Assembly: GCA_964530225.1 (NCBI GenBank)
Contig: CAZHBA010000057.1
Coordinates: 5,877 to 69,876 of the forward strand
Length of the DNA stretch: 64,000 bases
Source of the DNA: CAZHBA01 sp964530225
GTDB lineage: Bacteria; Pseudomonadota; Alphaproteobacteria; UBA6615
Direction of reading: 5' to 3'
The notes under the pieces are model-generated. The model searched no databases. It saw only the letters and a program-made list of their open reading frames with translations, and was not told the DNA's origin. Positions 27,624 to 36,094 of the stretch are shown piece by piece. The translations under genes were made by a program, and so were the position numbers. Each line of letters begins with the position of its first letter. Within the stretch, counting starts at the first letter, position 1.

Positions 27624-28825
27624 GTCGAACCGTGGATCGTCTTGGCAGCCCGTAGCAACAGCGACTTGTTGGCACCGTCGGAGTGCCAGAAAGCAGCGGC
27701 GTCGCGCACCAACTTCTCGATACCGGCCTCGCGCATGTAGCCGTAGCCGCCGTGCAGTTCGAGCGCCTTGGTAACGATGTGCCAGGCTGTCTGGGCTGCA
27801 AAAACCTTGGGCAGCGCCGTGTAAGTCGGATCCCACGTCAGTTCACCGTCCGCGGCTCGCGCCGCTTGGTAAACATAGGCCCGTGCCGCGTCGAGCATCA
27901 TGCGCATTTCCGCGATATCGACGGCGACCACGCTGTGCTCGATGATAGGCTTGCCGCCCTGCACCCGGTCGCGGGTCCATTCAATCGCCCGCTCGTAGGC
28001 GGTGGCAGCAACGCCGAGCACCAGCGCAGCCGCATGTACGCTGCTGCCGAGGGAAAATAAGGCGCGCGCCTGGTGTCCGCGGTCGACTTCACCCAAAATA
28101 TTTTCATCGGGTACAAAACAGTCGGTGAAATTGAGCTCGGCGTTGGTGGTTAGCCGCTCACCCATTTTGTCGTGCACGCGCCCGATGGTGAAGCCTGGCG
28201 AGTCGCGTTCAATGAGAAAGCAGGTGCTGCCGAGCATCACACCTTCGTTGGGATTGGTTTGGGCGAACAGGAAATACAGGCTAGCGACTGGGCCGTTGGA
28301 GATGAAATGCTTGCCGCCACTGATCCGCCAACCACCATCGACTCGCTCGGCCTTGGTCTGATACCGCGTATCCGGGCTGTCGAACGGGATGATGTAGTCT
28401 GACGCGCGCACCGGTTCGCTCGAACCGATCGCCATGAGAAAGTGTGGATCGTCGGCAATCTTGGCAAAAAAGCGTTGTTGCTGCTCTTGCGTGCCTGCTT
28501 TCTGGAGAAACCGGATGAGCTTGTAATTTTGCATCAAGGTGGTGGCAACGCCCTGGTCCGCATTGGCCAGCGTCTCAACAGCCATGGTTGTGGTCAAATT
28601 GTCGGCACCAATGCCTCCATATTCTTCTGCCAACGGCATGGTGCGGAGCCCGATCGCGTCGGCGGCCTCGATGATTTCCCAGGAAAAGCAAGCCATAGGA
28701 TCGGCTAAACCATCGAGTTCAGCCGTTACCGGTACGATATGTTCTTCCGTAAATCGACGCACCGTTTCGAGAATAGCGTCACGTTCGGGGTCGGCGGAAA
28801 CTGGTTCAGAAAGCCGGACAGACAT
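27620..28825 (-). CDS. Acyl-CoA dehydrogenase
   Basis: A 401-residue flavoprotein of the acyl-CoA dehydrogenase family, with the three-domain order intact: N-terminal helical domain, middle beta domain (AIGSSEPVRASDY, then GGWRISGGKHFISNG), and C-terminal helical domain (ALELHGGYGYMREAGIEKLVRDA). At the place where many members have the YEGT catalytic Glu it reads FWHSDGANKS, so the catalytic base must lie elsewhere (as in isovaleryl-type enzymes) or the reaction differs. It is the last enzyme of the minus-strand acyl-CoA operon, after the enoyl-CoA hydratase gene. Confidence 0.88.
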   Translation of the reverse strand: MSVRLSEPVSADPERDAILETVRRFTEEHIVPVTAELDGLADPMACFSWEIIEAADAIGLRTMPLAEEYGGIGADNLTTTMAVETLANADQGVATTLMQNYKLIRFLQKAGTQEQQQRFFAKIADDPHFLMAIGSSEPVRASDYIIPFDSPDTRYQTKAERVDGGWRISGGKHFISNGPVASLYFLFAQTNPNEGVMLGSTCFLIERDSPGFTIGRVHDKMGERLTTNAELNFTDCFVPDENILGEVDRGHQARALFSLGSSVHAAALVLGVAATAYERAIEWTRDRVQGGKPIIEHSVVAVDIAEMRMMLDAARAYVYQAARAADGELTWDPTYTALPKVFAAQTAWHIVTKALELHGGYGYMREAGIEKLVRDAAAFWHSDGANKSLLLRAAKTIHGST

Positions 28826-28858
28826 GACATCAACTCCTCAGTGGCGATAGCAGCACTC

Positions 28859-29650
28859 TTAGCGCCCGACGAACTTCGGTTTTCTCTTCTCGACGAAGGA
28901 TAGGAAGCCTTCCTTGGTGTCCGCCGTATTCTGAATGTCGGTCAAGACTTCCCAGGTCCAGGGGATACCCTTGGTTGGGCCGCGGTCGATGGCACCCATG
29001 ATCGCGCGCTTGGTGCCCTGAACCGCTAGCGGCGCTGCGTCTTCGGCGATATGCGTGGCAATCTCCCACGCCTTATCCAGCAATTTTTCTTGCGGTAAAA
29101 CCTCCGATACCAGTCCCCACTGGTAGGCCTGCTGCGCGTTAATCCGAAAGTGCTTTCCCTCCAGCGACATGCGCATGACGATGCCGAGCGGCATTTTGTA
29201 AGCCAGCCCCGCCGACTCGACGCCGTTGATCAGCCCGATATTGACGTGGGTATCGAAGAACTGGGCGTTTTCCGAGGCAATCACGATGTCGCTGTCGGCA
29301 ACCAGGTGCCAGCCGCCACCGACGCAATAGCCGTTGACCGCACAGATGAACGGCTTTTCGATCGACTGCATCATATCGGTCCAGGGCTTGAAGATGGTGT
29401 AGCCACCGGTCTCGCCGGTCTCGGCTGTCTTCTTTGCCGCTTCGGTGACGTACATGCCGCTGCAGAATGCCTTGTCGCCCGCGGCGGCGATAATCATCGC
29501 CCAAAGTTTGGGGTCGTTCTTATACTCGGTGAACACCTCCAGCATCTCGTTGCCAGTGTCGACGCTTATGGCGTTCATTCTCTCCGGACGATTAAGGGTG
29601 AGACAGATAATTCGGCCCCTCTTCTCCACAACGATATCATCATAAGCCAT
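28859..29650 (-). CDS. Enoyl-CoA hydratase/isomerase family protein
   Basis: A 263-residue crotonase-fold protein. The oxyanion-hole segments AFCSGMY (61-67) and GYCVGGGWH (107-115) are present. Of the two acidic residues used by true enoyl-CoA hydratases, only one is evident (Glu145 in GVESAG); the other position is His in FDTHVNIGL, so hydratase activity is not assured and a related crotonase reaction is possible. The ATG follows AGAGGAAAG. It lies between the two acyl-CoA dehydrogenase genes and probably acts in the same degradation route. Confidence 0.87.
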   Translation of the reverse strand: MAYDDIVVEKRGRIICLTLNRPERMNAISVDTGNEMLEVFTEYKNDPKLWAMIIAAAGDKAFCSGMYVTEAAKKTAETGETGGYTIFKPWTDMMQSIEKPFICAVNGYCVGGGWHLVADSDIVIASENAQFFDTHVNIGLINGVESAGLAYKMPLGIVMRMSLEGKHFRINAQQAYQWGLVSEVLPQEKLLDKAWEIATHIAEDAAPLAVQGTKRAIMGAIDRGPTKGIPWTWEVLTDIQNTADTKEGFLSFVEKRKPKFVGR

Positions 29651-29714
29651 TTTTCTTTCCTCTTTGGTGTCAGGCCTAAATACGGGTGCGGATAGTACTC
29701 GCAGAGACGCTACG

Positions 29715-30857
29715 TTACTGCCGCATCAACGCGCGGCCAATGATCAACCGCTGGATTTCCGATGTGCCTTCGTAGATGCGGGTAATTCTGGCATCACGAT
29801 AGAACCGGCCAACGGGATTGCCGCTAATATAGCCGGCACCCCCCTGGAGTTGCATCGCGTTGTCGGCGACCACCGCCAGACACTCCGAGGCATAGAGCTT
29901 GGCCATCGAGACCGTTTCCGGCGTGGCCCCGCCGTTATCGCAATCGATGGCGGCCTTGTAGGTGAGCCAGCGAGCAGCCTCGGTGCACGTCGCCATGTCG
30001 GCCAGCATGAACCGTATGGCTTGGAAATCTCCGATCGGCTTGCCAAACTGCTTGCGGTCCCGCGCCCAATCAGTCGATATTTCGAGTAGCCGCTCGCAGG
30101 CGCCAACGCAGCGGGCGGCGACCAGCGGGCGCGCATTGTTGAGAATTTGCATGGCCGCGATCCAGCCATCGCCTTCCGCGCCGAGCAGGTTTTCCTCCGG
30201 AACCTCGCAGTCCTCAAACACCAGCTCGGCGATGGGATGACCCTTCGCCCCCATGGTCTCGTAGATCTCGCCAATCCGGAATCCGGGGAAATCCGGCTCT
30301 ACCAAGAAGACGCCGAACTGTTTGTCGGCCTCGCCGGAGTTGGTGCGCGCGATCACCGTGATAAGACCCGCCTTCGAGCCGCCACTAATGTAGCATTTCA
30401 CACCGTTCAGGTAGTACCGGTTACCCTTCTTACGTGCGTTTGTCCTCATCCCCCCAACATCGGAACCGGCTTCGTGCTCGGTGATGGCACAGGCCGCCGT
30501 GAGCTCCCCGGTCGCCATCCGCGGCAGGTAGCGCTCCTTCTGGCTCTCCGTCCCCAGTTCGACGATACCCTCTGAGCCAATCCCGGTATGGGACGCGATC
30601 GCGCCGGCAAAACCGAAACCGCTGCGTCCGATCATCTGATGAACGAGCGTGCGAGAAAGCCGGCTAAGACCGCTGCCGCCATAGGCTTCCGGAATGCTCA
30701 TCCCGAAAAGACCGAGGGCTCCCGCCTCTGATAGGATTTCCGGCGGAATGGCATTGGTTTCCTCAATCTCATTTATCCGTGGCTCGACGCGCTCGTCGAT
30801 GAACGATCGTACCGATTCCATAAGGTCTTTCTGTTCTGTAGAGATTTGAAAATCCAT
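29715..30857 (-). CDS. Acyl-CoA dehydrogenase
   Basis: A 380-residue acyl-CoA dehydrogenase. It has the flavin-contact motif AITEHEAGSDVGGMRT, the middle domain YYLNGVKCYISGG, and the C-terminal catalytic stretch RDARITRIYEGTSEIQRLII with the standard Glu of YEGT. It introduces a trans double bond into an acyl-CoA and passes electrons to electron-transfer flavoprotein. It begins three bases after the stop of the CoA transferase gene, so the two are one transcript. Confidence 0.93.
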   Translation of the reverse strand: MDFQISTEQKDLMESVRSFIDERVEPRINEIEETNAIPPEILSEAGALGLFGMSIPEAYGGSGLSRLSRTLVHQMIGRSGFGFAGAIASHTGIGSEGIVELGTESQKERYLPRMATGELTAACAITEHEAGSDVGGMRTNARKKGNRYYLNGVKCYISGGSKAGLITVIARTNSGEADKQFGVFLVEPDFPGFRIGEIYETMGAKGHPIAELVFEDCEVPEENLLGAEGDGWIAAMQILNNARPLVAARCVGACERLLEISTDWARDRKQFGKPIGDFQAIRFMLADMATCTEAARWLTYKAAIDCDNGGATPETVSMAKLYASECLAVVADNAMQLQGGAGYISGNPVGRFYRDARITRIYEGTSEIQRLIIGRALMRQ

Positions 30858-30860
30858 GGG

Positions 30861-32042
30861 TCACACGCCTTCAGCGATTGAACAGCCGAGCTCCTGCATT
30901 ATTTCTTCCCTGTGCTCGTCCAATCCGGGCACACTCAACAGACCCTTGGTACCCGATCCTTGGATCTTGATCGGCACCCCCCATGTCGGCACCTCGCGGC
31001 CGCCGGCAAGCCGTGCCGTCTGGATCATGTCGCGCGCCACGACCTGTTCATCGCTGATGACGTCGCCCATCGGGCGCACGTGACTTAACGGAACGCCTGC
31101 GTCGAGGCAGAGGCTTTGCCATTCCTTGGCGTCGCGTGTTGCAAGATAGTCCTGCAGCAGCGGCCGCAAATCGTCGCGATTTGCGACGCGGTCCGGATTG
31201 GACGCAAACCTGGGGTCGTCGGCCAGATGGTCCGCCCCCAGAACGTCGCAAAACCGCTGCCACTGGAATTCGTTGCAGACCTGAACTAGGCAATCTTCCC
31301 CGTCGCGGCAAACGAAGGCGCCCATCGGGTACATACCCATAGTTTCGCTGCCCTGTCGTGCCGGTACGGGCAGGTCCGCCAGCGCGCCCTGGAGATAGGC
31401 GTGCATGAACCCGAGTGCGGACTCCATTAGGGAGACTTCGAGCAGAACGCCTTGCCCGGTTTTCGCGGCAGTATAAACACCCGATACGATGGCGCTGAAG
31501 GCAAGATAGGCTGTCGCGATATCGATCGACGAGCCGCCGCTACGTACCGGCCCGCCGTCACGCTCTCCCGTAACGCCCATAATTCCGGTGTAGGCCTGCA
31601 TCATGGAATCGTAGGCGGGCGCAGCGGCGCGCGGGCCTTTGCGGCCATATCCGGTCACGGAAACCCAGACGAGTTTGGGATGTGTGGTTTTGAGATCGTT
31701 CCAGTCGAGCCCCATTTTCGTCAGCGACCCGGGGCGATAGTTTTCGACGACGACGTCGGCCGTCGACAGCAGCTTTAAAAAGATGTCCTTGTCGCCCGGC
31801 GATTTCAAATCGAGCGATATGCTTCGTTTGCCGCGATTGCAGCTGACGAAGTAGACGCTTTCGCCATCGATGAAGGGCGGCCAGCAGCGCATTTCGTCGC
31901 CACCCGGTTGCTCGATCTTGATGACATCCGCACCCATCTCAGCAGCCAGCATCGTCGACACCGGTCCGGCGATATTCCGGGTGAGGTCGACGATCCTGAT
32001 GCCGTCGAGAAGGGGAGGAATTGGTTGCGGCGATGCCGTCAT
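30861..32042 (-). CDS. Family III CoA transferase (CaiB/BaiF)
   Basis: A 393-residue formyl-CoA transferase/CaiB-type protein. Its N-terminus GIRIVDLTRNIAGPVSTMLAAEMGADVIKIE is diagnostic, and the catalytic Asp is in GGSSIDIATAYLAFSA. It moves CoA between an acyl-CoA and a carboxylic acid without ATP. As first gene of an operon with two acyl-CoA dehydrogenases and a crotonase-fold enzyme, it probably activates the substrate that the others oxidise, comparable to carnitine- or dicarboxylate-type pathways; the substrate is not known. Confidence 0.92.
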   Translation of the reverse strand: MTASPQPIPPLLDGIRIVDLTRNIAGPVSTMLAAEMGADVIKIEQPGGDEMRCWPPFIDGESVYFVSCNRGKRSISLDLKSPGDKDIFLKLLSTADVVVENYRPGSLTKMGLDWNDLKTTHPKLVWVSVTGYGRKGPRAAAPAYDSMMQAYTGIMGVTGERDGGPVRSGGSSIDIATAYLAFSAIVSGVYTAAKTGQGVLLEVSLMESALGFMHAYLQGALADLPVPARQGSETMGMYPMGAFVCRDGEDCLVQVCNEFQWQRFCDVLGADHLADDPRFASNPDRVANRDDLRPLLQDYLATRDAKEWQSLCLDAGVPLSHVRPMGDVISDEQVVARDMIQTARLAGGREVPTWGVPIKIQGSGTKGLLSVPGLDEHREEIMQELGCSIAEGV

Positions 32043-32355
32043 TGACCCAGTTCTCCGCCGTTGGTGAAGGAGAGCATTACGGAGTGGAGCATTTTGGATC
32101 CAAATTCATCACAGTACTCGCGTTTTGACAGCCGCTATTTTTATTGCCCCAATCTACCGAACAACACACACGGCCATTGGGGTGCTAGCAATAACTATTT
32201 AAGCCTTCCGGGTACCGGGTGCCACTGACATAGCTCAAGCGAGCGTCGCTCGTTCAGCGCGCTAAGTCTTTGGATAATAGTAGGAGCGGCAAGGACCGTA
32301 CAATTGCGCAAAATAAAGAGACCAATCCCGCCAGGCACAGGTATACAGGGGGAAA
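32043..32355. other. Intergenic stretch without a gene
   Basis: Between the CoA transferase start and the 3' end of tRNA-Val. The part near 32043-32160 is AT-rich and presumably holds the promoter of the minus-strand acyl-CoA operon, but no convincing hexamer pair is visible. I saw no coding frame, repeat or clear terminator for the tRNA. Confidence 0.6.
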
Positions 32356-32430
32356 TGGTGGGCGCGGTAGGGTTTGAACCTACGACCCCCTCGATGTCAC
32401 CGAAGTGCTCTTCCGCTGAGCTACGCGCCC
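32356..32430 (-). tRNA. tRNA-Val (anticodon GAC)
   Basis: On the minus strand the 75-base cloverleaf is complete: acceptor GGGCGCG/CGCGCCC, D arm GCTC-AGCGGAA-GAGC, anticodon arm CTTCG-GTGACAT-CGAGG with U33 and anticodon GAC, five-base variable loop, T arm GTAGG-TTCAAAC-CCTAC, and an encoded CCA tail (TGG at 32356-32358). GAC reads valine codons GUC and GUU. Position 32 is G rather than the usual pyrimidine. Confidence 0.93.
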
Positions 32431-32554
32431 CACCGTCGCGGGCTAGTTGCCGGTAATGAGCACCGCAACGCCCGTCGCGCATCTTACAACGCCCTTGGTT
32501 TGAGAGCAAGTCTGCGCCATAGCGCAGCGAGGCTAGCGGATGCCAGGAACCGAC

Positions 32555-32723
32555 AGAGAGGATGTGGTCGACATTGTCGACCAGTTCGCGCAGATGAAAC
32601 GGATTCGACAGAATCTTGGTCGCGCCCATTTTCTCGCGCGCGTTCATGGCCACTGCTCTCCAGCGCCCGCGCCAGAAACTCCCGCACTGATGTATCGTTC
32701 TCAGCTAGCAGAATGCGCGTCAT
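32555..32723 (-). pseudogene. cpdR: Broken CpdR-type response regulator
   Basis: From ATG 32723 the frame reads MTRILLAENDTSVREFLARA and then LESSGHE, the start of a CpdR-like single-domain receiver. It then breaks, and in another frame continues MNAREKMGATKILSNPFHLR and ELVDNVDHILS, the end of such a receiver. The central beta strands with the phospho-acceptor Asp are deleted and the frame is shifted. CpdR normally controls ClpXP-dependent proteolysis and cell-cycle progression. The neighbourhood (divergent N-formylglutamate amidohydrolase gene) is the usual cpdR location in alphaproteobacteria, which supports the identification. Confidence 0.75.
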
Positions 32724-32961
32724 GGCGTAGCAATCCCCTTAACATTTTCTTAACCATGGCGGCCGCTCGTGTCCTCACTACAATATAATATTCATACGCT
32801 AATCGGCAGTCCTTGCGAAATTACGAAGCCAGAAACAAAGTTGCCAATAATCATACATAAATACCTTTAATCCCAGGACCAGCGCATAGTAAAGATTGTA
32901 CTGCCTTTCGGCGTACGGCCGGGGATGACACAGCACGCAGTTTTGGTTAATCAGTAGGGTT

Positions 32962-33846
32962 ATGGATCAGGAAACCCGCATCGATGCAGATCAAGCGATC
33001 GAGATTCTGGCACCGGCGAGACAAACGGCGCCGGTGGTTTTTTCGTCTCCCCATAGCGGACGTCAATATTCGGAAGATTTCCTGGCCACGACATGCCTCG
33101 ACGAGCAGGCGATCCGGCGATCGGAAGACAGTTTCGTCGACGAAATTTTTGCCCGGGCACCCCTTTATGGCGCCCAACTGCTGAAAGCCCTGTTTCCGCG
33201 TGCTTTCGTCGACCCCAATCGCGAGCCCTACGAGCTCGATCCAACGATGTTCGAGGAGCCGCTACCCGGCTTCATCAACAAGCGCTCACCACGGGTCGCC
33301 GCGGGTCTAGGAACGATCGCGCGGGTCGTCGCGAGCGGCGCCGAAATTTACACCGGCAAATTGAACTTCACCGAAGCCCGCGAACGAATCGACCGCTATT
33401 ACCGTCCTTATCACGAGGCGCTGGAAGACCTCGTTGGAACCACCCAGCGCATTTTTAATCACTGTATCCTGATCGATTGCCATTCCATGCCATCGGTCGG
33501 CGGACCGATGGAAAACGATGCCGGCCGCCAGCGGCAGGTGGATTTCGTGCTTGGCGACGCCCACGGGCGCAGCTGTTCACGCGCGCTCACCGTAATGGTC
33601 GAGGAAACCTTGCGCGGCATGGGCTACACCGTGGTGCGCAATGCGCCCTATTCGGGCGGTTTCATCACCCGCAACTACGGCCGCCCGGCCAAGGGTGTGC
33701 ACGCCCTGCAAATCGAGATCAATCGCGGACTCTACATGCACGAGCCCAGCTATAGCCGCGCGCCCGAAATGGCGAGGATTGTCGAGGACATGTCCCGGTT
33801 AACCGAACGCTTCCTGGGCCTCGAGCCGCAGGCGCTCGCCGCATAA
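32962..33846 (+). CDS. N-formylglutamate amidohydrolase
   Basis: A 294-residue member of the N-formylglutamate amidohydrolase family (HutG-type), which releases formate and glutamate from N-formylglutamate or related formyl amino acids. Family motifs seen are VFSSPHSGRQY with metal-ligand His31, DPNREPYELDPTMF, LIDCHSMPS, and the C-terminal ALQIEINRGLYM. The length is normal. It faces the broken cpdR gene across about 240 bases, a conserved divergent pair. No hut genes are nearby, so a role in general formyl-amino-acid turnover is as likely as histidine breakdown. Confidence 0.9.
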   Translation: MDQETRIDADQAIEILAPARQTAPVVFSSPHSGRQYSEDFLATTCLDEQAIRRSEDSFVDEIFARAPLYGAQLLKALFPRAFVDPNREPYELDPTMFEEPLPGFINKRSPRVAAGLGTIARVVASGAEIYTGKLNFTEARERIDRYYRPYHEALEDLVGTTQRIFNHCILIDCHSMPSVGGPMENDAGRQRQVDFVLGDAHGRSCSRALTVMVEETLRGMGYTVVRNAPYSGGFITRNYGRPAKGVHALQIEINRGLYMHEPSYSRAPEMARIVEDMSRLTERFLGLEPQALAA

Positions 33847-33869
33847 CCACCACCAACCAGCTGAACGCC

Positions 33870-34403
33870 TTGCCCGGCGACAACGTATCAATCCGCGATG
33901 CAACCGAAGGCGACCCAGCGTGGATTCAAGCGATCTACGCTCATTATGTGAACCACGGGCTGGCGTCGTTCGGAGAAATGCCACCCAATATCGCCAAAAT
34001 TTCTCGTCGGCGCGATACGGCATGTGACCACGATCTGTCCTATCTGGTGGCCGAAAAGGACGGCACGGTGCAAGGTTTTGCCTATGCCAGTCTGTTCCGT
34101 GGCCGACCGGCGTATCGCTACACGATTGAGGATTCGGTCTATATTGCACCCGACGCGCTGGGCGCCAGTGTCGGATCAGCCCCGTTGTCGACCCCGATCG
34201 AGCAATGTGCAGAGCGCGGTTTCCGGCAGATGATAGTGGTGATCGGCGATAGCGCCAACCAAGCCTCGATCGGTTTGCATGCCAAGCACGGTTTCGTCAA
34301 AGCAGGTTTGACGCCGTCTGTCGGCTTTAAGTTCAGCCACTGGGTCGACAGCTTCAGCACGCAACAGCCCCTGGGCCTGGGCGATACTACCCCGCCCGAG
34401 TAG
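33870..34403 (+). CDS. GNAT N-acetyltransferase (phosphinothricin acetyltransferase-like)
   Basis: A 177-residue GNAT protein close in layout to phosphinothricin/methionine-sulfoximine N-acetyltransferases: IRDATEGDPAWIQAIYAHYV at the start, GFAYASLFRGRPAYRYTIEDSVYI in the middle, and IVVIGDSANQASIGLHAKHGF toward the end. The acetyl-CoA pyrophosphate loop, normally (R/Q)GxGxA as in GRGIGRALL, reads GASVGSAPL (98-106), losing the Arg and first Gly, so activity is doubtful. The TTG start at 33870 has no clear ribosome binding site. It follows the amidohydrolase gene by 23 bases. Confidence 0.8.
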   Translation: MPGDNVSIRDATEGDPAWIQAIYAHYVNHGLASFGEMPPNIAKISRRRDTACDHDLSYLVAEKDGTVQGFAYASLFRGRPAYRYTIEDSVYIAPDALGASVGSAPLSTPIEQCAERGFRQMIVVIGDSANQASIGLHAKHGFVKAGLTPSVGFKFSHWVDSFSTQQPLGLGDTTPPE

Positions 34404-34471
34404 GGCTCGTTCCATTTGGCTGGAGTTAGCCGGCGTAATGCACATTAGGGCCAACAGGTCGCGGTAACGCC

Positions 34472-34508
34472 TAAAAAGCAAAAAAAGGCCGTGGTTGAAA
34501 CCACGGCC
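34472..34508 (-). terminator. Rho-independent terminator for minus-strand transcription
   Basis: GGCCGTGGTT (34487-34496) and AACCACGGCC (34499-34508) form a perfect 10-bp stem. Read on the minus strand it is followed by seven Ts, GC and five more Ts (complement of 34472-34486). No protein gene on the minus strand ends here. Confidence 0.85.
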
Positions 34509-34655
34509 CAAGTAAAGGGGAGGAAACGCTAAATATGCGGTTCCAGCGCAAGGCGGATACCGCAACACAACAGATACTTCGCACTTGCAGCATTTTCAAG
34601 GCCTCGTATAACTTTCTGAAAATAAGCATTAGTTGGTTATATCCGTGGCCATAAG
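34472..34655 (-). ncRNA. Candidate small RNA with a CCUCCCC motif
   Basis: An orphan strong terminator (34472-34508) on the minus strand has no protein gene upstream. Just before the terminator hairpin the minus strand reads GTTTCCTCCCCTTTAC, an anti-Shine-Dalgarno sequence in the position typical of alphaproteobacterial sRNAs. A promoter-like pair about 150-180 bases upstream (34662-34691) completes a possible transcription unit of roughly 180 nt. It shares the CCUCCC theme with the candidate at 5.7 kb. Confidence 0.38.
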
Positions 34656-34661
34656 CGAAAT

Positions 34662-34691
34662 ATTATTACGAAGTGATATTGCGTTGCACAA
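34662..34691 (-). promoter_or_regulatory. Putative promoter for the 34.5-kb small RNA
   Basis: On the minus strand TTGTGC (34691-34686) is followed after 17 bases by TAATAAT (34668-34662). The -35 match is partial and the -10 match moderate. Its value lies in its position upstream of an otherwise orphan terminator. Confidence 0.3.
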
Positions 34692-34761
34692 TATTCGATA
34701 GTCTGTTGGTTTAGATAGCCGAAACCGCGCCATCTAGCATAGGATTTGCTCCCTTTTACCC

Positions 34762-35063
34762 ATGCGTAGAATCTCACATTATGGGCTCTGACCGCGCTGA
34801 CGCTGGCGATTTATCTATCGGTATCGGCCGCTAACGCGATAACACCTCTGCCTTTCGCAAAATTCCGCCGAATTTGCCAACGTGCAACGCGGGATGCCGA
34901 AGCCAGCAGCACCCTGCCCAAGGACCTGTTGACCGCAATTTCGCTGGCAAGAACCGTGTTGATCTGGCCTGTCGGGCCGGGATTATCGGACGCGGTTGCC
35001 ACCAATAGTGGGCTCTTTCAATCTGAAAACGACCCAAGCTACAACATGCGCGAGGGGCCCTAA
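34762..35063 (+). pseudogene. Lytic transglycosylase remnant
   Basis: A signal-peptide-like start MRRISHYG is followed after a two-base frame slip by LTALTLAIYLSVSAANAITP, then ICQRATRDAEASSTLPKDLL and TAISLA. This is the beginning of a secreted lytic transglycosylase of the type ...LPRDLLTAISLAESGR. At the catalytic Glu the reading goes wrong (SLARTVL instead of SLAESGR), and the frame ends at TAA 35061-35063 after fewer than 100 residues. Signal peptide, frameshift and loss of the active site together indicate a dead gene. Confidence 0.55.
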
Positions 35064-35103
35064 GCCACCAAATCGTCCGTGGGCGGTCAAATGGCAGGCG
35101 CTA

Positions 35104-36084
35104 TTAGCCCCATAAAGTGGCGGATGGCGGGGAAACAAGGCTTTCGCGCACTTCCAGAGGAAATTCCCGGTCTATAGACAGTAGCAAAGGGCCGTCCAAA
35201 TCGACGATTTTGGCACCTTGAGCCACTAGGTGAGCCGGCGCCATCGCCAGACTGGTGCCCACCATACACCCCACCATAATGTCGAGATTCGCCGCCCGCG
35301 CCGCCGCCGCAACTGCCAAAGCCTCGGTAAGTCCACCGGCCTTGTCGAGCTTGATATTGACCATGTCGTAGCGGTCGGCCAACGCGGCTACGCTAGTACT
35401 GTCGTGGCATGATTCGTCGGCACAAATCGGCACCGGATGGTCGAGGGTAACCAAGGCAGCATCGTCGCCAGCCGGAAAAGGTTGTTCGATCATCTCCACG
35501 CCGAGGCCCGCCAGTTCCACTGCCAACGCACCAAAGTCTTCCGGCGCCCAAGCCTCGTTAGCGTCAACGATGAGCCGGGCATCCGGCGCACCCTCGCGCA
35601 CGGCGCACACCCGGTCGAGGTCACCGGCGCCGGTCAGTTTCAATTTAAGCAAAGGCCGCGTCGCGTTTTCACGGGCCACCACGGCCATTGCCTCCGGCGT
35701 GCCGACGCTCAGCGTGTAGGCAGTCTCGACCAGCCCGGGTTTCGTAAGTCTTGCCAAGGCCCACACCGGCTTACCGGTTTGCTTGGCTTGCAAATCCCAA
35801 AATGCGCAGTCGATGGCGTTACGTGCCGCGCCCGGCGGCATCACCGTTTGCAGGCTCTCGCGGTCGAGCCCTCCGGAAATGTCTGTCGCCATCACGGCAA
35901 TCGCATCGGCAACTCCTTCCGGCGTTTCGCCGTAGCGGATATTGGGTCCGCATTCACCACGGCCTTTATGGTCGCCGTCATTAAGTTCGGCTACGACCAC
36001 TACGGTCTCGGTCTTGCTGCCGCGCGAGATCGTGAAATGCTGGCGCAGCGGAAAGGTTTCGACCCGCGCTTCGAGGGTCACCAT
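35104..36084 (-). CDS. dgcA: N-acetyl-D-glutamate racemase / dipeptide epimerase-like enolase superfamily enzyme
   Basis: A 326-residue enolase-superfamily protein of the dipeptide epimerase group. Catalytic Lys147 and Lys149 form the KxK motif (LLKLKLTG), metal ligands are Asp174 (VDAN), Glu200 (IEQP) and Asp223 (ADES), and the second base Lys245 is in NIKLDK, so it should be active. Paired with the upstream DUF1611 gene it fits DgcA of the DgcN-DgcA route, in which D-glutamate is N-acetylated, racemised and returned as L-glutamate. An ordinary L-Ala-D/L-Glu epimerase is the alternative. It begins ten bases after the dgcN stop. Confidence 0.85.
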   Translation of the reverse strand: MVTLEARVETFPLRQHFTISRGSKTETVVVVAELNDGDHKGRGECGPNIRYGETPEGVADAIAVMATDISGGLDRESLQTVMPPGAARNAIDCAFWDLQAKQTGKPVWALARLTKPGLVETAYTLSVGTPEAMAVVARENATRPLLKLKLTGAGDLDRVCAVREGAPDARLIVDANEAWAPEDFGALAVELAGLGVEMIEQPFPAGDDAALVTLDHPVPICADESCHDSTSVAALADRYDMVNIKLDKAGGLTEALAVAAAARAANLDIMVGCMVGTSLAMAPAHLVAQGAKIVDLDGPLLLSIDREFPLEVRESLVSPPSATLWG

Positions 36085-36094
36085 GGCGGAGCCG

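Noticed and set aside
34535..34654. 39-codon plus-strand ORF behind a strong GGGGAGGAAA ribosome-binding-like sequence
   Set aside because: The apparent ribosome binding site is the complement of the CCUCCCC motif of the minus-strand small-RNA candidate; the encoded peptide has no recognisable feature.
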